Below the pieces are notes generated by a model. It had not been told where the DNA came from. It saw only the letters and a list, made by a program, of their open reading frames with translations, and searched no databases. Of a DNA stretch of 32,229 nt, positions 8,839-17,426 are shown piece by piece. Position 1 is the stretch's first letter; each line of letters opens with the position of its first letter. A program made the translations under genes and the position numbers. This DNA is from Rhodothermaceae bacterium bin80 (lineage in GTDB: Bacteria > Bacteroidota > Rhodothermia > Rhodothermales > Bin80): NCBI GenBank assembly GCA_002238805.1, contig MPNB01000040.1, forward strand, positions 1-32,229, written 5' to 3'.

Positions 8839-9130
8839 AAGACGGAGAAAGCGCCGGACAAGATCGTGCAGGCCACTCTCGCGCAAATCGACTGTTAAAA
8901 TGGGAGCAAGATTGCCCTGCGAGTGGGGGAGGTGATCGGATGGTATAAGGTGGCGAAACACTTCACGCTGGAGATCAAGGAAGAACACTTCGCCTACACT
9001 CGGGATGAAGACGCGATTGGGAAGGAAGCGAGACGGGACGGCATATATGCAGTCCGTACGAGTTTTGAAGCAAACGCCGGAAGCGGCTGAAGTAGAGTCG
9101 AATTACAAGCGGCTTGTTTTTCAAATGAGC
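8839..9130 (+). pseudogene. IS1634-like (IS4 superfamily) transposase relic
   Basis: In one frame from 8839 the translation reads KTEKAPDKIVQATLAQ, then a TAA at 8896-8898, then IALRVGEVIGWYKVAKHF, EEHFAYTRDEDAIGKEA and RRDGIYAVRTSFE, ending at TGA 9088-9090. These blocks match the central part of IS1634-type transposases (the segment with GLKVG-x-V-x-x-x-YK-V-x-KHF and EAxxDGIYVIRTS). After the TGA the homology continues for about 13 residues in the next frame (VESNYKRLVFQMS). Neither ends of the element nor the catalytic N-terminal part are seen, so this is an old internal fragment with two stops and a frameshift. Confidence 0.75.
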
Positions 9131-9132
9131 TA

Positions 9133-9425
9133 ATCAATGTGCGCAAGTCATTGAGACGAACTGATATTCCGTATACATTGGATGCCAGGCTTTGGCAAGC
9201 ATTACACGCCAAGTAGGGGCGTAAATGTGCTAATCCGTATTGTAATTCTGAATCGCTTAGGGCCGTTGACCTGCAATTAGATCACCGCATTCCCAAAGTG
9301 TGGGGCGGGGATTTGATGTTTTTAACCAGATAGGCATGTGTGGAAAGTATGACCGGCTAAAATCAGCGAAGGCATGGGGGCAATTTCTAGAAAAGGAGCG
9401 GGCAGGAAACCGCATCCTCCTGTAA
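9133..9425 (+). pseudogene. HNH-type endonuclease relic
   Basis: In the frame from 9133 the translation reads NVRKSLRRTDIPYTLDARLW, QALHAK, a TAG at 9214-9216, then RKCANPYCNSESLRAVDLQL and DHRIPKVWGGD, stopping at 9331. The C-x4-C pair followed by LQLDHRIPKVWGGD is the first half of an HNH nuclease core. In the frame beginning at 9321 a plausible continuation (GMCGKYDRLKSAKAW) supplies the expected Cys/Asn-region half and ends at TAA 9423. One stop and one frameshift make it non-functional. It may come from a restriction system, but the specific family is unclear. Confidence 0.6.
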
Positions 9426-9496
9426 ACTGTACTGAGTAAGTCCCTTCGGAATTGGTATATTGGGGCCGTCAATGAACCTAACTCCCGCAAACGCCA

Positions 9497-9802
9497 ATGG
9501 ATACGCGCGACACCGAACTGGAGACTCTTAAAGCCAATAGTAAAGAGTTTATTGAAGCTCTTGTCAACTTGAATGCCAAATTCTATCAAAAGAATGCTGC
9601 TCTGAACATCCAGAGCACACCCCTAGCAGCTAGGGTAACAAAAATAGCCCGAAGTTTATCAGAAGAGATTATATCGTAGCTTAACGACGAACACTATACT
9701 GGGCTAATATCGACAGCCTACGAAGTCAGAGAGTCTGCCGAATATATGGCTCTTATTAAGGCTGCTCAAAAACTAAAACGGCCTGGTACCACAAAAATAT
9801 GA
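9497..9802 (+). pseudogene. Small unrecognised gene with an in-frame TAG
   Basis: An ATG at 9497 opens 60 codons of soluble, helical-looking sequence (MDTRDTELETLKANSKEFIE at the N-terminus), stopped by TAG at 9677-9679. The same frame then stays open for another 40 codons (LNDEHYTGLISTAYEVRESA, then a basic C-terminus) to TGA at 9800. The two halves look like one protein of about 101 residues, so the TAG is probably a nonsense mutation in a dying gene; stop read-through is the alternative. I do not recognise the family. It lies between an HNH relic and another relic. Confidence 0.45.
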
Positions 9803-10741
9803 TAGCAGATAAATTAGGTGAATTCGTTTGAAAAGAAAGTTTCACACACACACACCTCCCACGCTACAAAATGTGCGAAATTTTGCAGGGCGCACATGGC
9901 AAAACCGCTGATCAGGTAGATTTTTGTTGGAGATCCATATTTGTGCGATGTCTCGGTTGTTTGGATGCGGATTAACAAGACGAATGAACAAGGCGTCGAT
10001 TCAACTGCCATACTCGTTTGTGAGCGTCCCTCAAAATGGGCGCTAATATCTAATGGGGCATGAAGGCCGGGCTACTAGTCTATATATGGAGCTTCCTCAG
10101 TGGAGCTAAATTCCCCGTGGAGTATATCCCGGCAACCCAGATCCGCAAGCAACCGTTGCAAGGCACGATGGCATGGCCAAGGTCTACGCGGTCACCGCGG
10201 ATGCAGGTGGTGAATAAAAAAATTCGAATTGAGGCTCGTATGCTATCTTTTTTTTCCAGATGGTCCAGAGCACGACGAGTACTTTGCGCTGGTCGGTGGC
10301 GAACAGTACAGCGAGAAACAGTTTTCAAGGCCGACCAAACATTGGAAATTTTATCAAGGTCTCAAAGTCTTGTCGTCAGATCAAGAATGTAATAATAACA
10401 AGTCACCTGCAATCACATTGTGGCAGTTGCGATTCGGAACAAGGGAAACAGATCAACGCTCCATTTGTTGATTGGACCAAGTAGATTAGTGGATGGGCAT
10501 GAAGTGACCAAGGACGCGTCTAAAGACAGGAAGGCAATACGGTTGATTATAGCCCGAAGTATGATCAAATCCGTGATGTTTTAACCAAATAAGGACGAAA
10601 GGCAAGAAGCTTACTCACTGAGGTAGTCTCTGGAGAGGCAATGTGGTGTATGACGGGCCAGTTGTGTGATCCTGACGCGTAATTGGATTCCTGAACCACG
10701 TATATAGCAAACCAGTAAGTATTTTGATATCGTAAAAATTC
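9803..10741. other. Decayed stretch with unrecognised relic frames
   Basis: No intact gene was found. Two protein-like fragments are described separately at 9920-10217. Around 10229-10471 there is an 80-codon frame from TTG, containing FFPDGPEHDEYFALVGGEQY, that has no recognised relative and may be another remnant. A short CA repeat lies at about 9843-9855. The stretch just before 10742 is AT-rich (ATTTTGATATCGTAAAAATT) and is the likely promoter area of the protease gene. Confidence 0.4.
9920..10217 (+). pseudogene. Unrecognised gene relic in two frames
   Basis: Frame 9920-10063 reads IFVGDPYLCDVSVVWMRINK then TNEQGVDSTAILVCERPSKW and stops at TGA 10061. The frame from 10059 reads on through a TAA at 10107 into RGVYPGNPDPQATVARHDGM and AKVYAVTADAGGE, ending at TAA 10215. 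Both fragments look like genuine protein sequence and lie end to end, which suggests one old gene broken by a frameshift and two stops (a TAG also stands at 9917). I cannot name the family. Confidence 0.35.
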
Positions 10742-11626
10742 ATGGCTGAAATCAATACAGGGATGAGTCCAACTCAGGCGGCTGATTCTGTGGCGAGTCT
10801 GCGCGACGCAGACATTGCCCTGTACCATGGCCGCCTCCGTCGGTTTGAGGATCTAAGTGTTATTTCTCAATGCACCAACCGAAACAAACGAGAAAATGTG
10901 CTTGTTATTCTTGTAACAGAAGGAGGTGATGCCAATTCTGCATATCGGATAGCACGATGTTTCCAGATGCAGTACAAGAAATTTTCCCTGTATATCCCTG
11001 GGCTCTGCAAGAGTGCAGGAACCCTTGTGGCTATTGGTGCACACGAGTTGATAATGTCAGATTATGGAGAACTTGGTCCACTAGATGTGCAGATGCCAAA
11101 ACAAGATTCCGTATGGGAAATGCAATCTGGCCTCACGGTTATGAGTACTCTAAGCACCCTACAGCACAGGGCAACTAGAACTTTCGAAGACTTTTTGGGG
11201 AACCTTGTGCGTGGATCCAGTTCAATTACTCTCAGGACAGCTGCGGAAATTGCTACTAAAATGACAACCGGTTTGTTTTCGCCTCTCTATAGCCAAGTGG
11301 ATCCACTGCACATTGGAGAGGTTGGCAGAGCTATGTCAGTCGCGTCACATTACGGTAGTCGGCTTCTGGAAAAGGGACAGAACATAACCGAAGAAAATCT
11401 TCGGAAAATCATTTCGGAATATCCATCACATGGCTACGTGATAGACCGAACAGAGGCGGAACGGCTCTTTTCTTCCGTAGAGGAACCAAGCAATGAAGAG
11501 GTAATTCTTGCCAAATCCTTGGGCAATCTAGCTCTCATTCCGTGGCCACCGGATTTAGGATTCCAATTTCTTTCCACAGAGTTGGCACAGGGACAACAGA
11601 AATTATCCCAGGAGGTCAAACAATGA
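10742..11626 (+). CDS. SDH/ClpP-fold serine protease (SDH_sah-like)
   Basis: The 294-residue protein belongs to the Clp/crotonase-fold serine proteases of the serine-dehydrogenase-proteinase group, related to SppA. The oxyanion-hole block is VTEGGDANSAYRIAR (about 58-72). The nucleophile is S91 in GLCKSAGTLVAIGAHELIMS, followed by the conserved YGELGPLDVQMP. Unlike many relatives it has no N-terminal membrane helix, so it is probably cytoplasmic. The general-base residue cannot be assigned by eye. The C-terminal 60 residues are more variable. No Shine-Dalgarno sequence precedes the ATG. The stop overlaps the start of the next gene (ATGA), so the two are one unit. It is intact although the flanks on both sides are full of relics, which suggests recent arrival or selection. 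Its substrate is unknown. Confidence 0.8.
   Translation: MAEINTGMSPTQAADSVASLRDADIALYHGRLRRFEDLSVISQCTNRNKRENVLVILVTEGGDANSAYRIARCFQMQYKKFSLYIPGLCKSAGTLVAIGAHELIMSDYGELGPLDVQMPKQDSVWEMQSGLTVMSTLSTLQHRATRTFEDFLGNLVRGSSSITLRTAAEIATKMTTGLFSPLYSQVDPLHIGEVGRAMSVASHYGSRLLEKGQNITEENLRKIISEYPSHGYVIDRTEAERLFSSVEEPSNEEVILAKSLGNLALIPWPPDLGFQFLSTELAQGQQKLSQEVKQ
11610..11615 (+). promoter_or_regulatory. Consensus Shine-Dalgarno site for the small downstream gene
   Basis: AGGAGG lies 7 bases before the ATG at 11623, inside the end of the protease gene. Most other genes in this window have no such site, so it stands out and supports real translation of the 65-residue protein, by coupling with the protease. 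Confidence 0.7.
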
Positions 11627-11820
11627 AACGTACTCAAAGTGGGGTTCGTTCACCAAGCCTTCGAGAGTTGCTTAACGCGCAACAGGACAGCTTTCAACGT
11701 GCGTTGGGAGGGGACAAGGTGCAACTAGTTCCGCGACCTGCCCATACCTTTCCAAAACAAGAGCCAGTAAAATCTGGGGGTGATAGGGCTTCCAAACCGC
11801 CCACCGAGAAACGAGACTGA
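11623..11820 (+). CDS. Small basic protein overlapping the SDH protease gene
   Basis: This 65-residue protein begins at an ATG that overlaps the protease stop by four bases (ATGA) and is preceded by a perfect AGGAGG. Residues about 10-30 (SPSLRELLNAQQDSFQRAL) can form an amphipathic helix. The rest is rich in Pro, Lys, Arg and Gly and is probably disordered (KQEPVKSGGDRASKPPTEKR). There is no signal peptide or membrane segment. I do not recognise a family. Its coupling to the protease suggests a partner: substrate, adaptor, inhibitor or regulator. A longer frame from 11542 lies inside the protease gene and is not needed. Confidence 0.6.
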   Translation: MKRTQSGVRSPSLRELLNAQQDSFQRALGGDKVQLVPRPAHTFPKQEPVKSGGDRASKPPTEKRD

Positions 11821-12167
11821 TTCCCCGCCCTCCCAATCCAGCCAAGTCTGTGCTTAGTGTGAATCCGTATTTACTTGGTGGTAGTTCCCGATTTCAGGCC
11901 CTGAGGTTCAGCGTCGGCCAGATAAGCGAATGTTGTAAAATCATCAATTTCTGATCTAATCAGCAGTATCACTGTTTTATGGTTTCCAGACACCGATCAC
12001 CATTGCTAAGGCATTGGAGCACATCCGGTGCAACGACAGTGTTGTTCCCGCCATTCAGTATGAATTTGTTTCAAAACCATCTCAGATCACTGTATTATTC
12101 GATCCCCTAATATTGTTAGTTATGGTGTTATTGTTTTGAATTTTATAATTGAATTGGTGAGCCTGTT
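11821..12167. other. Intergenic stretch after the protease unit
   Basis: I see no gene and no clear relic in these 347 bases. The last 60 bases are AT-rich (TTATTGTTTTGAATTTTATA near 12130-12149) and could hold the promoter of the following small gene. Confidence 0.4.
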
Positions 12168-12567
12168 ATGTCAGATTACACACCATTTGGAAAAGACCGA
12201 AGATACAAGCACAGATATTCTATGAGCTTGATAGAGTGTGGTGACCGGTTCGAAGCAGTGCCTTCATCGGGCCATTGCAGAAATGCATGGTCTGCATTGC
12301 AGCGAATACCAAGATGACGGTCGGGGATACTTCGCAGAAGATTCCGATGAATTATCCTCGTGGACGAAGTACTGCGATGTCCTCATTGATTTCATTATGT
12401 CTGGTCTTAATGCGAAACGGGGCATAGAGAATCAAGAACTAGCGACTGTTCTTCGAGAATATATACAGGAGTTCGAGCATTCATTTGCTAGAATGCATTC
12501 AATGTTGTACGGCATAGCATATGCCAAGAATGATTCCAGTATTATCGGAGATTTTTTCGCTTGGTAG
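12168..12567 (+). pseudogene. Small unrecognised gene, probably frameshifted
   Basis: From the ATG at 12168 the frame reads MSDYTPFGKDRRYKHRYSMS then LIECGDRFEAVPS, and soon becomes meaningless, stopping near 12315. The overlapping frame from GTG 12238 becomes protein-like from about 12262 (LHRAIAEMHGLHCSEYQDDG) and runs to TAG 12565 with an acidic, helical C-terminal part (ELATVLREYIQEFEHSFARM). A single frameshift near 12255-12265 would join them into one protein of about 132 residues. The alternative is a shorter intact 109-residue protein starting at GTG 12238. No family is recognised. Confidence 0.45.
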
Positions 12568-12699
12568 GAACTAGCGTTCAGAGATTCTATGTACGCAATA
12601 ATTAGTTTTTGAATTGATGATAAGACCGAGGATGTCCTGCATCGTATTCATATGAAGATGGAGATTAGTGAATATGGATGCAAGACTACAACCACAAGT

Positions 12700-13275
12700 T
12701 GTACCGAAGTCGATAAAATGAAAGTTCCAAAGAAGTACCGGCGTGCCACTAGACGCCTGTAATGGCTACTGTCGTATACAATCCCCCACTTTTGTACTCG
12801 GTCTGGCGGCATAAAATAACAGACAATCGTTATGCACACCATAAGTTTTGGGTGCGTGTTGGCTTGCCTTGGATCGACCGCCGTAGTCCAACTACACAAT
12901 TTCATCCCTGGAATTCTTTCTTCCAAAAATCGCATCCATAACGAGCTTTAGGTAATGGCTTATAGTAGGATCACAGTGCAAATAAATTGATCCGGTAAGC
13001 TTCAACAATCGCTCCATTCTCAGTAACCGCGCCGCCATGTAGACGAGATAGGATTTGTCACTGTCGATCATAGCAGCTATGATCACCCGGTGCAGTGCTG
13101 GATGCTTGGATTCATCAAATCAAGCCGTTCTGGTCTAAGTCATCCAGCATCCACGGATCCTTAAAGGCAGCACCCGCAGTCTTGCTGCCAATGGGAGTTG
13201 CATAGTTGGCTTTGCTATTGGACCGGGGGCAGATAGATCAGATCTATTGTGGCAGGGTTAAGCCTCGCTTATAAG
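12700..13275 (-). pseudogene. DNA methyltransferase relic, N-terminal half
   Basis: Reading down the minus strand from about 13275, the pieces are TIDLIYLPP (degenerate form of DLIYLDPPFNS, motif IV), then in another frame SKANYATPIGSKTAGAAFKD and PWMLDD. Next come HPALHRVIIAAMIDSDKSYL, VYMAARLLRMERLLKLTGSI and YLHCDPTISHYLKLVMDAIF. These match the beta-class site-specific DNA methyltransferases whose middle has YLHCDPTMSHYLK and DAIFG. At least two frameshifts and a stop (after QNGLI) interrupt it, and motif IV has lost its DPPF. After the RDEI segment near 12893 similarity fades and cannot be followed with confidence past about 12700. Confidence 0.75.
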
Positions 13276-13277
13276 AT

Positions 13278-13448
13278 ACAGGGGGTATTGCTTGGAATGT
13301 CGAAGGGTTCTTTGATGGATTTGACAACCGTTCCTCTTTTGAGGAGAATCCCGATCTGAAGGATGAGCTCAAGGAGCAGTTTGGCGCGATTGGCGAGGGT
13401 GGTTTTGACAACTCTCCATTGACCCATTTGGACTCTCGGATGAGCTAG
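13278..13448 (+). other. Protein-like fragment of unknown origin
   Basis: The frame from 13278 reads TGGIAWNVEGFFDGFDNRSS then FEENPDLKDELKEQFGAIGE and ends at TAG 13446. There is no start codon in this frame and a TAA lies just upstream at 13272. The composition looks like real protein, so this is probably the C-terminal remnant of a lost gene; I do not recognise it. It abuts the methyltransferase relic on the opposite strand. Confidence 0.3.
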
Positions 13449-13970
13449 GTGGGGTGGGGGATTCTGGCAACGTACATGGGTAGGTAAATTTGATCAAAAT
13501 TCCCCGAAATCCCATGAAAAACGATTCAATCTACGAGCCTTTGGCTCAAAACTGTGGAGATGCCATACCGAAATGGCTGAATCAGGGAAACCTAACGCCA
13601 ATTAGCCCAGCATAGGAGGTGACTTTCGCTATGATCATCAGCAATAGAATCGGGCAATTCTGTGCAAGGAGTTCGCACTGTTACGCGTGGTCTGAAACTG
13701 AGCGACCAATGGCATCCCACGAATCTGGCCAAGCGTACATGCAGATGTACTGAATTATGTGCACCTGCAAAAATGGCTGCAGCGGCATGCGCAGCGTGGC
13801 GGGCATTTGCAGGCACATTGATTCCCAGAACACGACCTGAGCTGTGCTTGTTTTCAGAAGTATTGGCGCAATCCCTGTTCTACTTGGGCTGCGGGTCTAT
13901 TCACGACATCTGATAAGATGTTGTAATGATCCCGCATTGACGACTCAATTCTGAGTATTGAGCTACAGAG
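13449..13970. other. Gap before the RND permease gene
   Basis: There is no recognisable gene in these 522 bases. An AGGAGGT at about 13615-13621 precedes an ATG at 13632 that opens only 40 codons; the protein is not recognisable. Longer frames on both strands here have unusual composition (rich in Ala, Cys and Arg) and look like chance. Confidence 0.4.
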
Positions 13971-16900
13971 TTAGATGGGTTCGACTTCAAGCTTCTCTGG
14001 CAGCGATTTCCGTTTGAAGAGCGACAGCATGGCTACTGAGGCAAATGGGGCGAGCAGTGTAGACGCTATAAGTCCACCTGTAACCGTGACTGCCAAGCCT
14101 GTCCAGAAATCGTCACTATCGGGAAAGACCAACAACGGCAGCATAGCTGCACAACTGGTCAGTGTTGTTGTCCACATTGGGCGTAGTCGTTCACGAACGG
14201 CCAGACGCGCCAGTATAGAAGGTTCTCCATATGGACGATCCAGTCGTAATTGCCGAAAACGATCTGTCAGTAGAATACTGTCGTTAACGGCGATGCCAAT
14301 CAAAAGGACGGTCCCGATGAAGGCTCCCTCAACAAAGTTGGCTTTTGTGAGCATGAAGCCGATACAAACCCCTACTGCAGCCAATGGGACACTGAGCATG
14401 ACCACGAGGGGTAGACGCCATGATTCAAATACTGATGCCGTAACCAGGAATACAAGGATAATGGTTGCCACAAAAACCCAACTGAAGGCACGTTTGGTTT
14501 CATCAGTGAAAAAGTAGTTGTACCCGTACTCCATTCGATACCCGGGCGGTACAGGGAAAGCCTCGATTGATTCCTCCATAAATCTTCGTGTCATGTCAAA
14601 CGGGCCACGATAATCAACGCTCAGATGGCGTACATATTGCTGGTCCTCACGCTCAATCTCGGCCGGCATACGGACGATGTTGTAGTCTGCCACACCCGCT
14701 AACCTTAGGAATGAGCTGTCAGCGACCATGAGAGGACGCTGGATAACGCGGTCAATATCCATCTCGGTCGCTTTATCAATAATAATCCGAATGGGTACAC
14801 GAGTATCTCCGGCTATATCGGCCCTCCAGAATACGCGCTCAGTTTCGATGTAGGGGCTCAGTTGATGATTAATCCAACCAGCATCAGCGCCGGTTCTTGC
14901 TGTAGCATTACCGGTCCATTCAAGCTGAAGGACCTGGCGGGCCTGATTAGAGATCCATGAATTTCGTGTACCATTCAGGTCCACGCTTTGGACACGGCGG
15001 CTTCTTCGCTTAACAAAGTTTGCGTATTGATGTGCCAAGGCGTCGAGATCCTCGTAGTTTGGACCATACATGCGAACCCGTGCGCCACTGGATCCCCCTC
15101 CAAGCCCATTGTAATAACTCGTCTGCGGGATTATTCCTCCCACGGATACGGAAATTCCGCCGAGGAGGATGGCTTGTCCTACGAGGCGTCTTTGTAGGAT
15201 ATAGGGGCCAGGTTCCATGAGTGCGCCTTTCTTGAATTCGATAAGCAAATGAGCGCTTCCCTCCCTAATCGTTACATCGGTTCGGTAGACGCTTGCCTCT
15301 GCAAGGGCCATCTGCTCAAACCCTGCAATTAGTGAATCGCTCCGCTCGATCGTATTTCCTTTTGGAAATGACAACCTAACAGGGATGGTTTTTCGTTCAC
15401 GATAGCTCCAAGGTTTGTAGAATGACGTGTTCCTGAAAAAAGGTCGCAGGACTCCACCTGTGAGTGGGTTCAGCCATTCGCGCGCCCTCTGGACTTTTTG
15501 TGTTCCTAATGTGACGTTATACACGTTAGCAAAACGTCCCTTAACCTCGCTCGACCATCCTCGCCGAGGCTCATTGATTTCCGTGGGCAGTGTCCATATG
15601 GGGACGCCGAGCACAAGAAACAGTGCGACCAGGGTAAGTTTTGGGAATCGGGCAACCACGCGGTAGGGTCCGGCAACTGCCCGTCTAAGCCAGCGGCGTT
15701 CCAGCTTTTCGGCTTTGGGAGGTAGAAAGCGCACAACCACTGGCACGAAAATGACCGCGCTTGCCAAAGAAATAAGAAGGGTAAGGCTCACCAAAATCCC
15801 GAACGGTAAAAACAAATCACGCAAATCCCCACTCAGGTAAACTAGGGGAAGCATGACCGCCATGGTGCTTAAAGTTCCTCCCATTAGCGGCAGCCAGACT
15901 GCTTTCAGGGCGGCTCTTGTGCGCACTATTTGCAATTCAAGCCCCTTCATTCCGCGTGCCATCAGTTTTTGTTGCTGCAAGAGCAGCTGTTCAACAATGA
16001 CAACACTGTTGTCGACTAGAAGGCCGAAGACAAGAACCAGCCCGGCGAGGGTAATAACATTCAGGGAAAGGTCGAAAAATCTGAACAGGGCCAGTGCAGG
16101 CGCCAGCGCCAGGGCAACACTGAACAACACAATAACAGTAGCCCTTACGCTCTTGAGCATAAAGAGCAGTACGAACGTAACCAGAATTAATCCAATACCA
16201 CCGCGCAAGGCCAGATCATCAAGCAGCTCGCGGACATCTTCAGTACGATCCAGTACGATCAGGAGCCGCGCACCTTCTGGTAGGGAATCCCGAATATCCT
16301 CAATACGATTATTGACGGTTTTGGCGACATTGATCATATGCGAACCCCGTGTACGCTCCAGATCCAATGCCACGGCATTAAGCCCGTCGATACGCCGAAT
16401 ACTTCGTCGTGGGGCTGGGCCCAGGTTCAAGTCAGCTACCTGATCAAGGCGAATCGGAAGTCCCTCTGGGGTGCTTTGGCTAACTATGATGGCTGACAGA
16501 CGGTTTATATCAAGCTCAGGGCGGCTAATCATCAGATGGCCCCGTCCCTTGGCATCCATGCGTCCGTAGACGTGATCCCGTAATGCCGACCCTATTTGCC
16601 CCATCACTTCGGAATTGTCAATTCCATAGGCATCCAGTCGGCTTGGATTCAGTGTAATCAGAAGCTCCCGGTTACTCCCGCCGGTAACCTCAACCAAGTC
16701 AATACCGGGCAGACTTTCGAATTGGGGCTTGAGGTGTTCGTCAGCCAGCTTCCTAAGCTCATCCGGGTTGTATGGGCCGATTAACCTTAGCGTCATAAAG
16801 CCCTGTACGTCACGAAATGCTTCCGGGATCTGCTTTGTCAATTGAGGCGAGACACCATCGGGCAATTGATCTCTAAGCAGGGTCAATCTCTCCCCGATCT

Positions 16901-17222
16901 GAGTGGCAAAAGTGCTCAGATCAATTTCCTCATCCACTTGGATCTGTACATGTGAGCGCCCTTCAGAAGAAAGACTGTTTATTTCGACAATGCCGGGAAC
17001 GGTCTGGATTTCACGTTCAATCGGGGCGGTCACATACCGCTCGACCTGTCGAGGGGATGCACCGTACCAAGTTGCCGAAACACTCACGCGTGGCAGCTCG
17101 GTGTTCGGTGAATATTCTATTGGAATATCAATGGCAGCCCAGATGCCGGCGAGAACTACAGCAACACACCAAGACATCACAGAGATGGGCCTTTTAAGGA
17201 GTCCGGCCCCCTTACTGAACAT
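13971..17222 (-). CDS. RND efflux transporter permease (HAE-type), first copy
   Basis: This inner-membrane proton-driven permease, about 1083 residues, is of the AcrB/MdtB-like type. Twelve membrane segments with two large periplasmic loops are readable: TM1 at about 10-28, then the porter domain (NTELPRVSVSATWYGASPRQVERYVTAPIE), TM2-6 from about 335, a second porter loop and TM8-12 near the end. The relay site in TM4 is VDN (D404, N405), where AcrB has DD. In TM10 the AcrB lysine position is occupied by ND (N980, D981). I prefer the start at 17222 (MFSKGAGLLKRPISVM), typical of the family, over the longer frame from 17297. It is divergent from an adaptor-permease pair and probably uses the same adaptor, since it has none of its own. 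Confidence 0.9.
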   Translation of the reverse strand: MFSKGAGLLKRPISVMSWCVAVVLAGIWAAIDIPIEYSPNTELPRVSVSATWYGASPRQVERYVTAPIEREIQTVPGIVEINSLSSEGRSHVQIQVDEEIDLSTFATQIGERLTLLRDQLPDGVSPQLTKQIPEAFRDVQGFMTLRLIGPYNPDELRKLADEHLKPQFESLPGIDLVEVTGGSNRELLITLNPSRLDAYGIDNSEVMGQIGSALRDHVYGRMDAKGRGHLMISRPELDINRLSAIIVSQSTPEGLPIRLDQVADLNLGPAPRRSIRRIDGLNAVALDLERTRGSHMINVAKTVNNRIEDIRDSLPEGARLLIVLDRTEDVRELLDDLALRGGIGLILVTFVLLFMLKSVRATVIVLFSVALALAPALALFRFFDLSLNVITLAGLVLVFGLLVDNSVVIVEQLLLQQQKLMARGMKGLELQIVRTRAALKAVWLPLMGGTLSTMAVMLPLVYLSGDLRDLFLPFGILVSLTLLISLASAVIFVPVVVRFLPPKAEKLERRWLRRAVAGPYRVVARFPKLTLVALFLVLGVPIWTLPTEINEPRRGWSSEVKGRFANVYNVTLGTQKVQRAREWLNPLTGGVLRPFFRNTSFYKPWSYRERKTIPVRLSFPKGNTIERSDSLIAGFEQMALAEASVYRTDVTIREGSAHLLIEFKKGALMEPGPYILQRRLVGQAILLGGISVSVGGIIPQTSYYNGLGGGSSGARVRMYGPNYEDLDALAHQYANFVKRRSRRVQSVDLNGTRNSWISNQARQVLQLEWTGNATARTGADAGWINHQLSPYIETERVFWRADIAGDTRVPIRIIIDKATEMDIDRVIQRPLMVADSSFLRLAGVADYNIVRMPAEIEREDQQYVRHLSVDYRGPFDMTRRFMEESIEAFPVPPGYRMEYGYNYFFTDETKRAFSWVFVATIILVFLVTASVFESWRLPLVVMLSVPLAAVGVCIGFMLTKANFVEGAFIGTVLLIGIAVNDSILLTDRFRQLRLDRPYGEPSILARLAVRERLRPMWTTTLTSCAAMLPLLVFPDSDDFWTGLAVTVTGGLIASTLLAPFASVAMLSLFKRKSLPEKLEVEPI

Positions 17223-17426
17223 AGTAGTTACGTGAAGAGTATTCGGTGGACAAATTTGTAGCGTGCACAACGGAACTGAACTCAAAGTCGACAGCATAGT
17301 TCGGTGAGCTTTCGCGAAGGAGGGGATACCGCTTAACGTGCGTTAGCCCAGTTTGGCGCGTTTCTTGCTGTGGGGACGTTAAAATCGACACTCTGTAGGA
17401 GGACTACTTAGGAAGCCTATAAATAC
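17223..17426. promoter_or_regulatory. Shared upstream region of the divergent efflux genes
   Basis: About 200 bases separate the two divergent efflux transcription units, so both promoters and any operator should be here. Two short symmetric elements are visible: TTCGCGAA at about 17311-17318, and TAACG-TG-CGTTA at 17334-17345. Either could be a regulator site. An AGGAGGA at about 17397-17403 lies rather far (over 20 bases) before the adaptor ATG. No regulator gene of TetR, MarR or two-component type is in the window. Confidence 0.35.

Noticed and set aside
13592-13913. Open frames on both strands in the gap before the RND gene
   Set aside because: No motifs and unnatural Cys/His/Ala-rich composition; no convincing start for the longer ones.
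15853-16443. 196-codon plus-strand frame opposite the first RND permease
   Set aside because: It lies wholly antisense to a clear RND gene and its Ser/Thr/Arg-rich product is typical of a shadow frame.
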